31,272 bases of DNA from an archaeon (GTDB lineage Archaea > Altiarchaeota > Altiarchaeia > JAFGQM01). The notes under the pieces were generated by a model, which saw nothing but the letters and a program-made list of their open reading frames with translations, was not told the origin of the DNA and did not search any database. The translations under genes and the position numbers were made by a program. The stretch covers positions 13,495 to 44,766 of the forward strand of contig JAOZPI010000001.1 of the NCBI GenBank assembly GCA_029932835.1. The letters are read 5' to 3'. Of this stretch, positions 8,129 to 16,924 are shown piece after piece (position 1 is the stretch's first letter; each line of letters opens with the position of its first letter).

Positions 8129-9655
8129 TTATGAGAGCCTTGAGGCCAATTGCTTTATATGAACTCTCTCTTGCTTCATTGTGTCGCGGTCCCGAACTGT
8201 GACGGTGGAATCCCTCAAAGTGTCATAGTCTATGGTCACACAAAAGGGTATTCCTACCTCATCTGCACGCGCATATCTCCTTCCGATGCTGCCTGAGGAG
8301 TCCCACTGGACATAAAATCCAAGATTCTTGAGAGTCTCATACACGGTGCGTGCCTTCTCGTATATACCATCTTTATTGACTAGTGGAAACACCGCAGCAC
8401 GATAGGGAGCTACATCCCTTGGAAACTTGAAGTATGTACGAGATTTTTCCCCTGTCTGTTCAACATAGGAGCTCTCAAGGGTGCAGTAAAAGGGCCTGTC
8501 AATACCATAAGCAACCTCCACAACATGTGGGATAAATTTCCTCCCCTCTTTATTTACCCGCATATCCACCTTACTAAGTTCCATGTGGGATCGCAAATCA
8601 TAGTCTGTTCTGTCTGAGACACCAACCAATTCAATTCTCCCGAAATCCTGACTGATGTATTCTATGTCCCATGTGTCGCTGGAATAAAACGCTCTCTCAT
8701 CGTCCTTATGCTGACGCATCTGCAGGCGACTCCCCTTTATTCCCATCCTTTCAAAAAGTGACCAAGCCCTCCCCAAGGAGTAGGCTATGAACTGAGTTTT
8801 GGTTATTCCACTCTCCACTGCTTCCCTCAGGCTCATCTCCTTTGGTTCAGAGCTCCTTGCTTGCATTTCTCCAGACCACACACGAATTTGCAGATCAGCC
8901 ACTTCATCAAAGCGGTCAGAATTCTTGTTGTTTGGGTCTACAAAAAATTGTACCTCGGCCTGAGTAAACTCTCTGAGCCTCAGCATTCCTTGGCGCGGAG
9001 AAATCTCATTTCTAAAGGAATGACCTATCTGTAGAACACCAAGGGGAAGACGCTCCCTTCCTGCAGCATAAAGCCTCTTAAATAGGAGGTAAGTGGTTTG
9101 GGCAGTCTCAGGACGAAGATATGCTGTGATCTTGCGCTTTCCAGGGCCTATATAGGTTTTGAACATCAGATTGTAGTCGTAGGGATCCCCGAGAGGACCA
9201 TGGCACTTTGGACACACGATGCCCGCATCTCGGATTTTTTCTTTTAGATCTGATATGTTCATGCCGTCTGTCTGGATTCCAGTATGCTCTGCGACCAGAT
9301 GATCTGCTCGGTACGGCTCTCCACACTTCTCACACTCAACAATGACGTCTGAGAAGGATTTTACATGCCCAGAAGCAACCCAGGGGTCCTCCGGTGTTAG
9401 GGTTGGGGAGCTTACCTCAAAACAGCCCTCCTCAATTATGTAATGTCTTCTTATTACCTCTTCTATGTTCTTCTTCAAGAGGGCTCCAAGAGGTCCATAA
9501 TCGTAAAACCCCCTAACACCCCCATATATCTCGAAAGATGGCCAAACAAAGCCCCTTCTTAGGGATATATCCATAATTTTTTCCCTGACCACTTTGCTTA
9601 GTTTTTGTTTCTCTAAAGAAAAACACCTGTTCCTCAGCAGAGAGAAGCCCGACAA
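8129..9655 (-). CDS. glyS: Glycyl-tRNA synthetase (class II, alpha2 type)
   Basis: The enzyme charges tRNA-Gly with glycine using ATP. Visible are the N-terminal core RRGFVWPSFEIYGGVRGFYD, zinc-type CxxC pairs (CEKCGEPY and CPKCHGPLG), the class II motif 2 region (FRNEISPRQGMLR followed by REFTQAEVQFF), motif 3 (YGIDRPFYCTLE) and a C-terminal anticodon-binding domain (SSGSIGRRYARADEVGIPF). At 508 residues or less it is somewhat shorter than many archaeal versions. The start is uncertain. The longest frame uses a TTG at 9655; a GTG at 9592 or an ATG at 9574 would give an N-terminus closer to the family norm. It lies 46 bases downstream of the nucleotidyltransferase gene, probably in the same unit. 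Confidence 0.93.
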   Translation of the reverse strand: MSGFSLLRNRCFSLEKQKLSKVVREKIMDISLRRGFVWPSFEIYGGVRGFYDYGPLGALLKKNIEEVIRRHYIIEEGCFEVSSPTLTPEDPWVASGHVKSFSDVIVECEKCGEPYRADHLVAEHTGIQTDGMNISDLKEKIRDAGIVCPKCHGPLGDPYDYNLMFKTYIGPGKRKITAYLRPETAQTTYLLFKRLYAAGRERLPLGVLQIGHSFRNEISPRQGMLRLREFTQAEVQFFVDPNNKNSDRFDEVADLQIRVWSGEMQARSSEPKEMSLREAVESGITKTQFIAYSLGRAWSLFERMGIKGSRLQMRQHKDDERAFYSSDTWDIEYISQDFGRIELVGVSDRTDYDLRSHMELSKVDMRVNKEGRKFIPHVVEVAYGIDRPFYCTLESSYVEQTGEKSRTYFKFPRDVAPYRAAVFPLVNKDGIYEKARTVYETLKNLGFYVQWDSSGSIGRRYARADEVGIPFCVTIDYDTLRDSTVTVRDRDTMKQERVHIKQLASRLS

Positions 9656-9701
9656 GATAGCTCTTAGTTCGCTGTCTTTGGCACCTATTGATCTACTTTA
9701 G

Positions 9702-10892
9702 TTACTCTAGGTCTTTATTGACTATCGTGGTAGGAGGGATTAACTTTGAGGGGTATATCTTTTTGCCTGGCATTATGGAAACATTTATCCCAGTTTTTAC
9801 ATTATCCCCGATTACACATCCAAACTTCCGTCTTCCGGTGCTTTCCATCTCACCCTTTATATTTAGTTTTACCTCAGCGTCGTCAAAACGCAGATTGGCT
9901 ATGTTTGTTCCAGCTCCCAGGTTGCAGTTTTCTCCAATAATCGAATCTCCAACATAGGAGAGGTGAGGGATATTTGTATTGTTCATTATTATGGAATTTT
10001 TGACCTCTACTGCGTTTCCAATACGCACTCCATTGCCCAAGGAGGTGAATGGCCTTATGAAGCAGTTTGGACCGATCACACAGTTTCCTCCTATAACAAC
10101 TGGCCCGATTATATACGCGCCTGCCCGAACGACCGTTCCCTTGCCTATTCTTACCTCCCCCTCCACTACTGCATTTTTATGCAGCTTCCCTTCTATTTTC
10201 TTCTCCGCTCGCTTAACATAAAACTCATTCGCATCTAGTAGATCCCACGGCTTCCCGACGTCCAACCAAAACCCTTCATACTGATATCCGTAGGCTGAAG
10301 TCATAGAAAGGGTATCTGTTATCTCGTATTCTCCCCTTTTTGAAGCCTTTGTCTGTTCTATTAGGTCAAAAATTGAAGGCTCAAAGACATAAACACCAGC
10401 GTTTATATAATTGCTCTTCGGTCTGTCTGGCTTTTCAACAATACTCAGGACATTTGCTTCTGCGTCTATTTCAACAACACCAAAATCCTGTGGTTTTCTA
10501 GACTGGGTTATGGTGATTATGTTTCCCCTCTTTTTCATATAAAATTTCCGTAACTCCTGAAATAACCAGTCCTCAACCACAACGTCTCCATTTATGCAGA
10601 AAAAGGGAGTTGTGATAACGCCTCCTGCACAACCAACAGCGTTTGCGGTTCCTCTTGGCTCATCCTGTTGGATGTAGGTCACACTATCCCCCAGAACCCC
10701 CCTTACTCTCTCTAGCCTCTCCTTCCCGACCAGCACATAGATATCCTCAATCCCAGCTCTCTGAAGTGCCTCAATCGTCCATTTTATCATAGGCTTCCCA
10801 GCGACTGGGAGAAGTGGCTTTGGTTGAGTAAGCGTAAGCGGGTGCATTCGTGTACCTTCCCCCCCAGCTAGAATCAAAGCGCTTATTTTCAT
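9702..10892 (-). CDS. Bifunctional sugar-1-phosphate nucleotidyltransferase / acyltransferase (GlmU-like)
   Basis: This 396-residue protein has an N-terminal nucleotidyltransferase domain with the GGEGTRMHPLT signature (about 10-20), PKPLLPVAGKPM and a conserved FCINGDVVVED metal-binding stretch. Its C-terminal half (about 245-380) is a left-handed beta helix with hexapeptide repeats (IGKGTVV, IGGNCVIG, IGNAVEV and others). This is the layout of archaeal bifunctional glucose-1-phosphate thymidylyl- or UDP-N-acetylglucosamine-forming enzymes. The exact sugar and nucleotide cannot be read from sequence alone. Products would feed surface glycan or N-glycan synthesis. The start overlaps the end of the KaiC-like gene in an ATGA, showing tight co-expression. 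Confidence 0.88.
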   Translation of the reverse strand: MKISALILAGGEGTRMHPLTLTQPKPLLPVAGKPMIKWTIEALQRAGIEDIYVLVGKERLERVRGVLGDSVTYIQQDEPRGTANAVGCAGGVITTPFFCINGDVVVEDWLFQELRKFYMKKRGNIITITQSRKPQDFGVVEIDAEANVLSIVEKPDRPKSNYINAGVYVFEPSIFDLIEQTKASKRGEYEITDTLSMTSAYGYQYEGFWLDVGKPWDLLDANEFYVKRAEKKIEGKLHKNAVVEGEVRIGKGTVVRAGAYIIGPVVIGGNCVIGPNCFIRPFTSLGNGVRIGNAVEVKNSIIMNNTNIPHLSYVGDSIIGENCNLGAGTNIANLRFDDAEVKLNIKGEMESTGRRKFGCVIGDNVKTGINVSIMPGKKIYPSKLIPPTTIVNKDLE

Positions 10893-11590
10893 TTCTTTTC
10901 AGAAACCCAAAAAACACTCTCTACTGGATATACAATTATTCCACTTGGAGCTATCTTAAACGGAACCAACTTCATTTTGTGATCTATGCCACGCATCTTT
11001 AAGATCTCAAGTCCTCTGTATCTAAGCTCCCCCTTTGGTATCGTGTAGAGGATTATCACACCATCTACAACAAATTCCTCAACAGAAAACTCTGCTTTTT
11101 CTCTATCTGAGTAGGAGGTCTCAGAGGAGAGAATAGTCGTACAGTTGAGTGGCTTTATAAACTCAAGGAGCTCAAAGAGAGCTGCCCTGTACTCAGCTAC
11201 ATCATGGCTAAATAGCTTCATAACCGTTATGCTGTCTATGAACACCCTCTTTATATCTGCACCCTCAATTTTCTCTTTTAGAATAGCAGGTATTCTGGTC
11301 GCCCCTTGGTGTCCTGGACTCTCAATTATGATATCCTTTCCTATATGGGCATCCCAATTGAAACTTGGAAACACCAACTTTGCGTTTTGTATTATACTTT
11401 CCTTTGACTGTTCAAGAGATAGATAAAGTCCTCTTTCTCCATATTTTTCAGCCCCCATGTACAGAAAATTGAGGCCAAAGTTTGTTTTTCCGGATCCAGG
11501 AGGGCCGCAAAGGAGGATGTTGGAATTAGGTATTAGACCTCCATCCAGCATGTCGTCCAATCCCTTTATCCCAGTAGGTGTCCGTTCCAT
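10889..11590 (-). CDS. KaiC-like RecA-superfamily ATPase, single domain
   Basis: This 233-residue protein begins with the typical 'TGIKGLDDMLDGGLIPNSN' entry, followed by Walker A GPPGSGKT (29-36), a SLEQSKE stretch (E60) and Walker B KRVFIDSIT (about 114-121). The single-domain KaiC-like proteins of archaea are signalling ATPases, often tied to motility or surface structures, and their partners are mostly unknown. It overlaps the nucleotidyltransferase start by four bases. Upstream A/T-rich boxes (near 11605-11617 and 11624-11632) could be its promoter. A circadian role is not implied. Confidence 0.88.
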   Translation of the reverse strand: MERTPTGIKGLDDMLDGGLIPNSNILLCGPPGSGKTNFGLNFLYMGAEKYGERGLYLSLEQSKESIIQNAKLVFPSFNWDAHIGKDIIIESPGHQGATRIPAILKEKIEGADIKRVFIDSITVMKLFSHDVAEYRAALFELLEFIKPLNCTTILSSETSYSDREKAEFSVEEFVVDGVIILYTIPKGELRYRGLEILKMRGIDHKMKLVPFKIAPSGIIVYPVESVFWVSEKK

Positions 11591-11661
11591 TATTAGTGTA
11601 GATGTTATAGTATGGTTTGTAGGATTATGCTTAAAAAGATTGGTAATCAGATCCTATTTCA

Positions 11662-12081
11662 TTATTCTAGGAATTGTCGCAGTTTTTTTAGTGCATTCTT
11701 TCGGTTGGCAGGAAAGGCGGCCACCCTTCCCCGTAGCTCTATCGTGTCGTCTTTGCCTAGGACGATCTCTCCATCGTAAGCCATCTGTTTGTCAAATCTG
11801 AGCCAAAACTGATTGCCTTCTGTGAGATGAGGGGAGGGGTCTATAGCAAAATGGCGGAGCTTGGGGCCTATAAAATCCAAGATATCGCGGATTTCCGATT
11901 GCTTCTCAAAGTCTGCCTTTATTGAAATAATCCTATTTCCAAAACTTCCTTCAAAGCTTCGAGTTTGGAGATTGGTACCTCTAAGAGATGGCGGGAGAAG
12001 GTTCAAGAGGGCAGACCTCACCTTTTCTTGGTCTTCGGTCTCATGGCAGAAGGCCTCTAGAGAGATCCAGTGGAACAGCAT
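11662..12081 (-). CDS. COG1325 family RNA-binding protein (predicted exosome-associated)
   Basis: This 139-residue protein has the family's opening WISLEAFCHETEDQEKV, a central FGNRIISI segment and the RFDKQMAYDGE motif, followed by a short strand region that contains an Arg-Gly-Arg stretch. COG1325 proteins are small archaeal proteins predicted to bind RNA and proposed to work with the exosome; this comes from genomic context in the literature and has not been shown biochemically here. The start lies one base after the stop of the membrane protein upstream, so the two form an operon. It shares the KQ-A motif and likely fold with the UPF0201 protein at 7609. Confidence 0.75.
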   Translation of the reverse strand: MLFHWISLEAFCHETEDQEKVRSALLNLLPPSLRGTNLQTRSFEGSFGNRIISIKADFEKQSEIRDILDFIGPKLRHFAIDPSPHLTEGNQFWLRFDKQMAYDGEIVLGKDDTIELRGRVAAFPANRKNALKKLRQFLE

Positions 12082-12082
12082 C

Positions 12083-13033
12083 TTAGATGCGCTTCTCTAA
12101 CTTTTTACCCCAGTGCGCAAATGCATCTTTTAGGCCAAGGCCCATAGCTATAGCGAGGCCTATGCTCACACCAGCAACGATTATCTTAAAGGAATCAGTG
12201 AGTACATCTACGTTTTCTCTTATTTGGAAGTGGGGCAACGCCAAGACTATAGCAAAGAATATGACCATCGCCTGAACAAGCCAAGCCAGATTATCACTTG
12301 CAAGAGAGGCCCTGCTTGCCTTTATACGGTTTTCAATGAAATCGCCTATTATCGCACCCGCTATTATTATAAAGCTTCCAAGGACAAACTCTGGATAAAG
12401 CCATATTAGGTAGTGAAACATTACGACCAGACGATTGCCCTCTTGACCTATTGGGGTAGCAACTGCATCAACACCACTCCCCAAAAAAACAATCACAATG
12501 TATATCATAAAGATACCAGAGATTACCTTCGTTAGCTGGAGACCACCAAGTGCATCATGGAGTCCATGCTTCACCATGCGCTCTTCTATTCGGAGGGTGT
12601 CAAGTGCGGCCTTGATTATCTTGTATACGATTGCCCCTACGACGATACCCACTACCGCAAAGAGGATAAAAACTCCAAGCCCTCCCATAAAATTCTGGAA
12701 GGTATTTGTATACTGGGATAATTTTAGGTACCAGAGCCCCCTGTCAAGAGAGCTTTCAACCACATAATTCAAAACAACTGATACGAAAAGCCATTTTATG
12801 TAAACACCTATAGCGGTGATAACACGGTTCCAGAAGGAGAGGGAGATTATTTCACTGCTTGCTATTTGCTCCTTAAGTTCTCGTATGTTCAGCACCCTCT
12901 TTACTATCGCCGCTATGATAGCACCAATGAAGTATCCTAATAAGATCCCTACGAGTACTATCGCGACAAAGATACCCACGTTTATCAGCAATTTTCCCAG
13001 ATTATCCAAAAGGAAGTTCGGATCTAGGACCAT
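12083..13033 (-). CDS. Membrane protein with conserved TM-helix repeats (MscS-related channel-like)
   Basis: This 316-residue protein is very hydrophobic, with about six or seven membrane helices. Gly/Ala-rich helices such as the C-terminal SIGLAIAMGLGLKDAFAHWG resemble the pore-lining repeat of the 'TM_helix' family found with mechanosensitive channels. The soluble beta domain of MscS is not visible, since the chain ends shortly after the last helix. A role in osmotic release or ion flux is inferred. TTTTATATAC on the minus strand (13051-13060) sits 18-27 bases before the ATG, which fits a leaderless transcript. The COG1325 gene follows after one base. Confidence 0.7.
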   Translation of the reverse strand: MVLDPNFLLDNLGKLLINVGIFVAIVLVGILLGYFIGAIIAAIVKRVLNIRELKEQIASSEIISLSFWNRVITAIGVYIKWLFVSVVLNYVVESSLDRGLWYLKLSQYTNTFQNFMGGLGVFILFAVVGIVVGAIVYKIIKAALDTLRIEERMVKHGLHDALGGLQLTKVISGIFMIYIVIVFLGSGVDAVATPIGQEGNRLVVMFHYLIWLYPEFVLGSFIIIAGAIIGDFIENRIKASRASLASDNLAWLVQAMVIFFAIVLALPHFQIRENVDVLTDSFKIIVAGVSIGLAIAMGLGLKDAFAHWGKKLEKRI

Positions 13034-13050
13034 GCTTAGATAACGACATG

Positions 13051-13060
13051 GTATATAAAA
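13051..13060 (-). promoter_or_regulatory. TATA box for the channel-like gene (leaderless)
   Basis: The minus-strand sequence TTTTATATAC is centred about 23 bases upstream of the ATG at 13033. With archaeal spacing the transcript would begin at or next to the start codon, and no ribosome binding site is seen. Confidence 0.55.
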
Positions 13061-13092
13061 ATGTTGTAATTTGTGTACCGGGGAATATAGAC

Positions 13093-14385
13093 CTATGATT
13101 GGAGGAGAAAGGCCTTCTCCTCTTCAGTTAAATCAAAATCCTGCAACAAACGAAGGGCAGCGTCTTGGTTCTTTTGAGCCAATCTCTGAACGAGAGGGAG
13201 GTACTCCTGTATCAGCCGCTTCTTTGAGGCGTGAAGAGAAGGGGAGATCTTTGAAGCTATTTGTGATTCCATGGCTCGTCGAGCCCTGCTACGCCCTTGC
13301 TTCCATATTACAGAGGGAAAATGGTATTTCACAGAGGCAGCGGGGGGATGCTGGCCAGAGAAGCCCACTCCTACAGTCATAAGATCGTTGACGTAGCGGA
13401 GAAACCCCCAATACTGGCGGTTGGTAACCCTCCCAAGGAACACATCGGCCCGTGAGAGGCGATTGTATGCAACTGCCATATCCGCCCCATGGTATTCGAA
13501 CGGGAGATTTTCGTCTATCCAGAGGATCAACCTTCTTGGTTCTTCGTCTACATTCCATAAAACCCTGCGGCAAGAGGCATAGTCGCGAGGATGAAAAACC
13601 TGGTGGAGGGCCGTAAAGATGGCAAGTTTTCTGTCCCTTTTTTCCAGGATCAATGCATTTTCTCGAAGATGCTCTAGGCCCTGTGCCAAGGCTTGTAGGT
13701 CATTAATTGCAGACCGCAGGTCTCCCTCTGAATTTTCAGCTATTTTTTCAAGAACTTGAACACTCTCAACGAGAACCCCTTCCCTTTCCAGAATAGAGTA
13801 GAGGGCTTTGATCATAAGTTTTGGGGGTATTCTCTTGAGCTCCACCTGTTCACAATAAACCTTCAATCCGCTCAGTTTCTTGCTGTTTATGTCATTGCAC
13901 GTTAGGATTATTGGGACTCTTGTTTCTCTTATGATTTTTACCAAGGCCTTTGTTGCCCCTCTGTCAGCAACCCCAGAGAGGCCCTCTATCTCCTCAACCA
14001 AGATCATTCTCTTTCCCCCGCTTATACTTTGTGTCTGGGAGGCAAGGCCCGCTATCTGCTCGACAACCTCTTGACTGCGCTTGTCAGAGGCGTTCATTTC
14101 TAGCACTTCCCATCCCATCTCCGAGGCCAGAGCATAGGCGACTGTGGTTTTTCCAGTACCGGGAGGACCATAGAGTAGGAGTGCCCTCTTCTTTGGTTTC
14201 CCCTTGGACCACGAGTTCCCCCAATCCTTAACAGCCTGAACAGAGGGGGGATTTCCAACTATGTCATCCAACTTATTTGGTCGGTACTTTTCAGTCCAAG
14301 GGAGGCTTGGGCTAGATTTAGATGGCTCTGCTGTTCGCTCTGCCCTCCTAGGGAGAGACTCGGAGGTCCAGGTAGAGAGGTCCAT
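13093..14385 (-). CDS. rfcL: Replication factor C large subunit
   Basis: RFC-L is the AAA+ clamp-loader subunit that, with RFC-S, loads PCNA onto primed DNA. The 430-residue protein shows 'PWTEKYRP' (about 29-36), Walker A GPPGTGKT (73-80), Walker B region MILVEEIEGL (127-136), the sensor 1 region ILTCNDIN, sensor 2 'SEGDLRSAINDLQ' and the C-terminal collar domain. The Walker B aspartate is replaced by glutamate (E131-E132 where D-E is usual). A 28-residue Ser/Arg-rich extension precedes the core, and no clear PCNA-interacting peptide is seen at the C-terminus. The start is five bases after the apgM stop. The small subunit gene is not in the window. Confidence 0.93.
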   Translation of the reverse strand: MDLSTWTSESLPRRAERTAEPSKSSPSLPWTEKYRPNKLDDIVGNPPSVQAVKDWGNSWSKGKPKKRALLLYGPPGTGKTTVAYALASEMGWEVLEMNASDKRSQEVVEQIAGLASQTQSISGGKRMILVEEIEGLSGVADRGATKALVKIIRETRVPIILTCNDINSKKLSGLKVYCEQVELKRIPPKLMIKALYSILEREGVLVESVQVLEKIAENSEGDLRSAINDLQALAQGLEHLRENALILEKRDRKLAIFTALHQVFHPRDYASCRRVLWNVDEEPRRLILWIDENLPFEYHGADMAVAYNRLSRADVFLGRVTNRQYWGFLRYVNDLMTVGVGFSGQHPPAASVKYHFPSVIWKQGRSRARRAMESQIASKISPSLHASKKRLIQEYLPLVQRLAQKNQDAALRLLQDFDLTEEEKAFLLQS

Positions 14386-14390
14386 TTATA

Positions 14391-15608
14391 CTAGTGGGGG
14401 TAGGAACCCGATACAAGGAGGTTAATGAGGTGATGGCCCTTTTGAAGCCCATATGCCCCAGTTTTTGCGCTATCTTCATCAAAGCGTTGCATCTTGTCTT
14501 GCTCTATGCCAGGACCCATGATAGAAAAGGGGACAGGGCCCCTTACATGAGTCCGCACGCTTATTGGAGTATAATGATCTGGGAGAAGAAGAATCCGAAA
14601 GTTATCCAAGCGATTCAGGAGACGAGAAAGGAGGCGATGGTCTATATTTTCAATCGCTCGTACTTTCTCCTCTACAGAACCTTCATGTCCTGCCTCGTCC
14701 GGAGCCTCCACATGTATAACAGCTATGTCAACGTCTTCGAGTGCCTTTATAGCAGCGTCAGCCTTTCCCTCAAAATTTGTATCAAAATAGGCTGTTGCTC
14801 CTTCAACATTCAGAGGCTTCAAACCAGCCAGAATTCCAAGGCCCTTTATCAGGTCTATGCCTGTTATAACAACCCCCTCGGTGCCAAACCTCTCTTTCAT
14901 AGTGGGCATCTCCCTCTTTTTCTTTCCCGGTCCCCAAAACCAGAGCATATTAGCAGGTGGTTTTCCCTCTTCCCTTCTCTTTTCGTTGACAGGATGAGAC
15001 TCAAAGAGTGGTTTGGATCTTAACATCATATCATTAAGCCTTAATGTCCATTCCCTCCCCTTCTCACTACCTTTTATTAGGAGCTTGTCCACAATCTCCC
15101 CAATGTGATCATGCGGGGGACTACAAGAGAGGTCTTCTGGTTCCAGATCACACCCACGGAGAACCACCAGGTTTCTATAACTAACGCCAGGGTATAGTTC
15201 TATTCCTGGAACCGCGAGTTCTTTGTTGGCTGCCTCTATTAATTGGGCAGATTCCTCGCTGGTTATCTGGCCAGCGCTGTAATCCTTTATCCTTCCGTCT
15301 TCCACCGTTATTATGTTGGCCCGCATTGCAAGGTCGTGTGGATCCAGCTCAACGCCTATGCTGGCTGCCTCCATAAGGCCCCTACCACCAGAATAATAGA
15401 GATCTGGATCGTATCCGAGGATTGAGAGGTTGGCAACATCACTACCAGGCTTGTATCCTGGTGGAACGGTCTCTGCCAACCCGCCACGCCCCTCCCGCGC
15501 TACTGTGTCCATATTTGGTGTATCAGCGGCCTGAAGTGGCGTTTTGTTGCCCAGTTCTTCCAGGGGGTAGTCTGCCATTCCATCGCAAATAAGGATTATA
15601 TACTTCAT
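14391..15608 (-). CDS. apgM: 2,3-bisphosphoglycerate-independent phosphoglycerate mutase (archaeal type)
   Basis: ApgM interconverts 3- and 2-phosphoglycerate in glycolysis and gluconeogenesis. The 405-residue protein belongs to the alkaline phosphatase superfamily. It carries metal-binding D9 in ILICDGMAD, the nucleophile region KPGSDVANLSILGYDP (S56 probable), HVEAPDEAGHEG and LLPDHYTP near the C-terminus, both with metal ligands. The length matches the family. Its ATG overlaps the thrC stop by four bases, so translation is probably coupled, although the enzymes belong to different pathways. Confidence 0.95.
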   Translation of the reverse strand: MKYIILICDGMADYPLEELGNKTPLQAADTPNMDTVAREGRGGLAETVPPGYKPGSDVANLSILGYDPDLYYSGGRGLMEAASIGVELDPHDLAMRANIITVEDGRIKDYSAGQITSEESAQLIEAANKELAVPGIELYPGVSYRNLVVLRGCDLEPEDLSCSPPHDHIGEIVDKLLIKGSEKGREWTLRLNDMMLRSKPLFESHPVNEKRREEGKPPANMLWFWGPGKKKREMPTMKERFGTEGVVITGIDLIKGLGILAGLKPLNVEGATAYFDTNFEGKADAAIKALEDVDIAVIHVEAPDEAGHEGSVEEKVRAIENIDHRLLSRLLNRLDNFRILLLPDHYTPISVRTHVRGPVPFSIMGPGIEQDKMQRFDEDSAKTGAYGLQKGHHLINLLVSGSYPH

Positions 15609-16870
15609 AGTTTTACTACTCTTTTAACCTCCTCTATGGTTGGTTTTATCTTAACCGGCTTGTTTGCATATGTAGATCTGAGGCCCTGAAGAGCTTCCTT
15701 GTGGTAATTTATAACTATGTCTGGATCCTTCAGCAAATTCCCGGTGAGTATGCCAATGACCGACTCGTCCCCCTTTATGACCCCCTTCTCCACCAGTTTT
15801 TTTATGCCAGCTACAGTTGCACAGCTTGCAGGCTCGGCCCCGATTCCAGAAGAATCCACTATTGCCTTAGCGTCTACGATCTCCTGTTCGGTTACTTCTT
15901 CGACTGTCCCCCTAGTCCATTTTATTACCTTCTCCAGCTTTTTCCAACTCACCGGGTTCCCTATTTTTATAGCGGTGGCCAAGGTCTCTGCCTTCACAGG
16001 CTGAAATTTGGTATAACCTCCTGTAAAATACCTGTAAAATGGGTTTGCCCCCTCAGCCTGTATAACAGCAATTCTGGGGATCTTTTCTATAATGCCCAAC
16101 TCACGAAGCTCGTAGAGGGCCTTTCCCAATGCAGATGAGTTTCCAAGATTCCCTCCAGGAAGGACAAACCAGTCGGGAACCTCCCATCCAGACTGTTGGA
16201 TCGCCTCTATTCCTATGGCCTTTTGCCCCTCTATTCTAAAGGGATTTATTGAGTTGAGGAGGTAGATATTCATTTGATTTGTGACCTCCTGCACTAACGC
16301 CATCGCGTCATCAAAGTCCCCCTCTATTTCCACCACCCTTGCTCCATAGGCTATTGCCTGAGCTAGTTTCCCAAACGCTATTTTTCCTTCTGGTATGAAG
16401 ACTACTGCACGCATACCCGCCATTGCAGCGTAAGCCGCCATTGATGCAGATGTATTTCCAGTAGATGCACAGGCCACTACTTCTGCGCCAACAAACCTGG
16501 CGGCAGTGATTCCAGAAGTCATGCCACGATCCTTGAAGGAACCAGTCGGGTTTTCCCCCTCGTGCTTCAATCGTATATTTGGATGACCAACATAAGCACA
16601 GATCTTGGGAGAGTAGTACACAGGGGTATTTCCCTCTGGACGGGAGAGTATATACTTGTTGTCTATGTCCAGTATCAGCTCCTTGTATCTCCACACCCCG
16701 CTGTTATAGGGCGGGCTTAAGGTCCCGAGTCTCGAATCAAAGAGTTCCTTAGAGACGCTTATACTTTCCAGCTCCTGAACCACCTCAAGAAGTTCCCCAC
16801 AATCACACCTATATCTGACCTCTTCGATCGGGTAGGTGGCCCCGCACTTGATACACTTGAGAAAAGCCAT
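15605..16870 (-). CDS. thrC: Threonine synthase
   Basis: Threonine synthase is a PLP enzyme that converts O-phosphohomoserine to threonine. The 421-residue protein starts at the ATG at 16870, chosen because the longer frame would need a TTG and adds 13 Lys/Asn/Ile-rich residues. It has an N-terminal zinc-knuckle-like set of cysteines (C6, C9, C22, C24). The PLP lysine is K113 in NPTGSFKDRGM, followed by the phosphate-binding 'ASTGNTSAS'. No ribosome binding site is seen; an A/T-rich box at 16885-16896 is placed for a leaderless transcript. It may start a thrC-apgM-rfcL unit. Confidence 0.95.
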   Translation of the reverse strand: MAFLKCIKCGATYPIEEVRYRCDCGELLEVVQELESISVSKELFDSRLGTLSPPYNSGVWRYKELILDIDNKYILSRPEGNTPVYYSPKICAYVGHPNIRLKHEGENPTGSFKDRGMTSGITAARFVGAEVVACASTGNTSASMAAYAAMAGMRAVVFIPEGKIAFGKLAQAIAYGARVVEIEGDFDDAMALVQEVTNQMNIYLLNSINPFRIEGQKAIGIEAIQQSGWEVPDWFVLPGGNLGNSSALGKALYELRELGIIEKIPRIAVIQAEGANPFYRYFTGGYTKFQPVKAETLATAIKIGNPVSWKKLEKVIKWTRGTVEEVTEQEIVDAKAIVDSSGIGAEPASCATVAGIKKLVEKGVIKGDESVIGILTGNLLKDPDIVINYHKEALQGLRSTYANKPVKIKPTIEEVKRVVKL

Positions 16871-16924
16871 GGTGTTCTTGATATTTCTTTTTATTATTTT
16901 GATCTGCAACCTTTAAAACACCAC

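Noticed and set aside
14394..15023. 209-codon open frame on the plus strand
   Set aside because: Antisense to apgM, which is complete and well conserved; no domain or proper start context.
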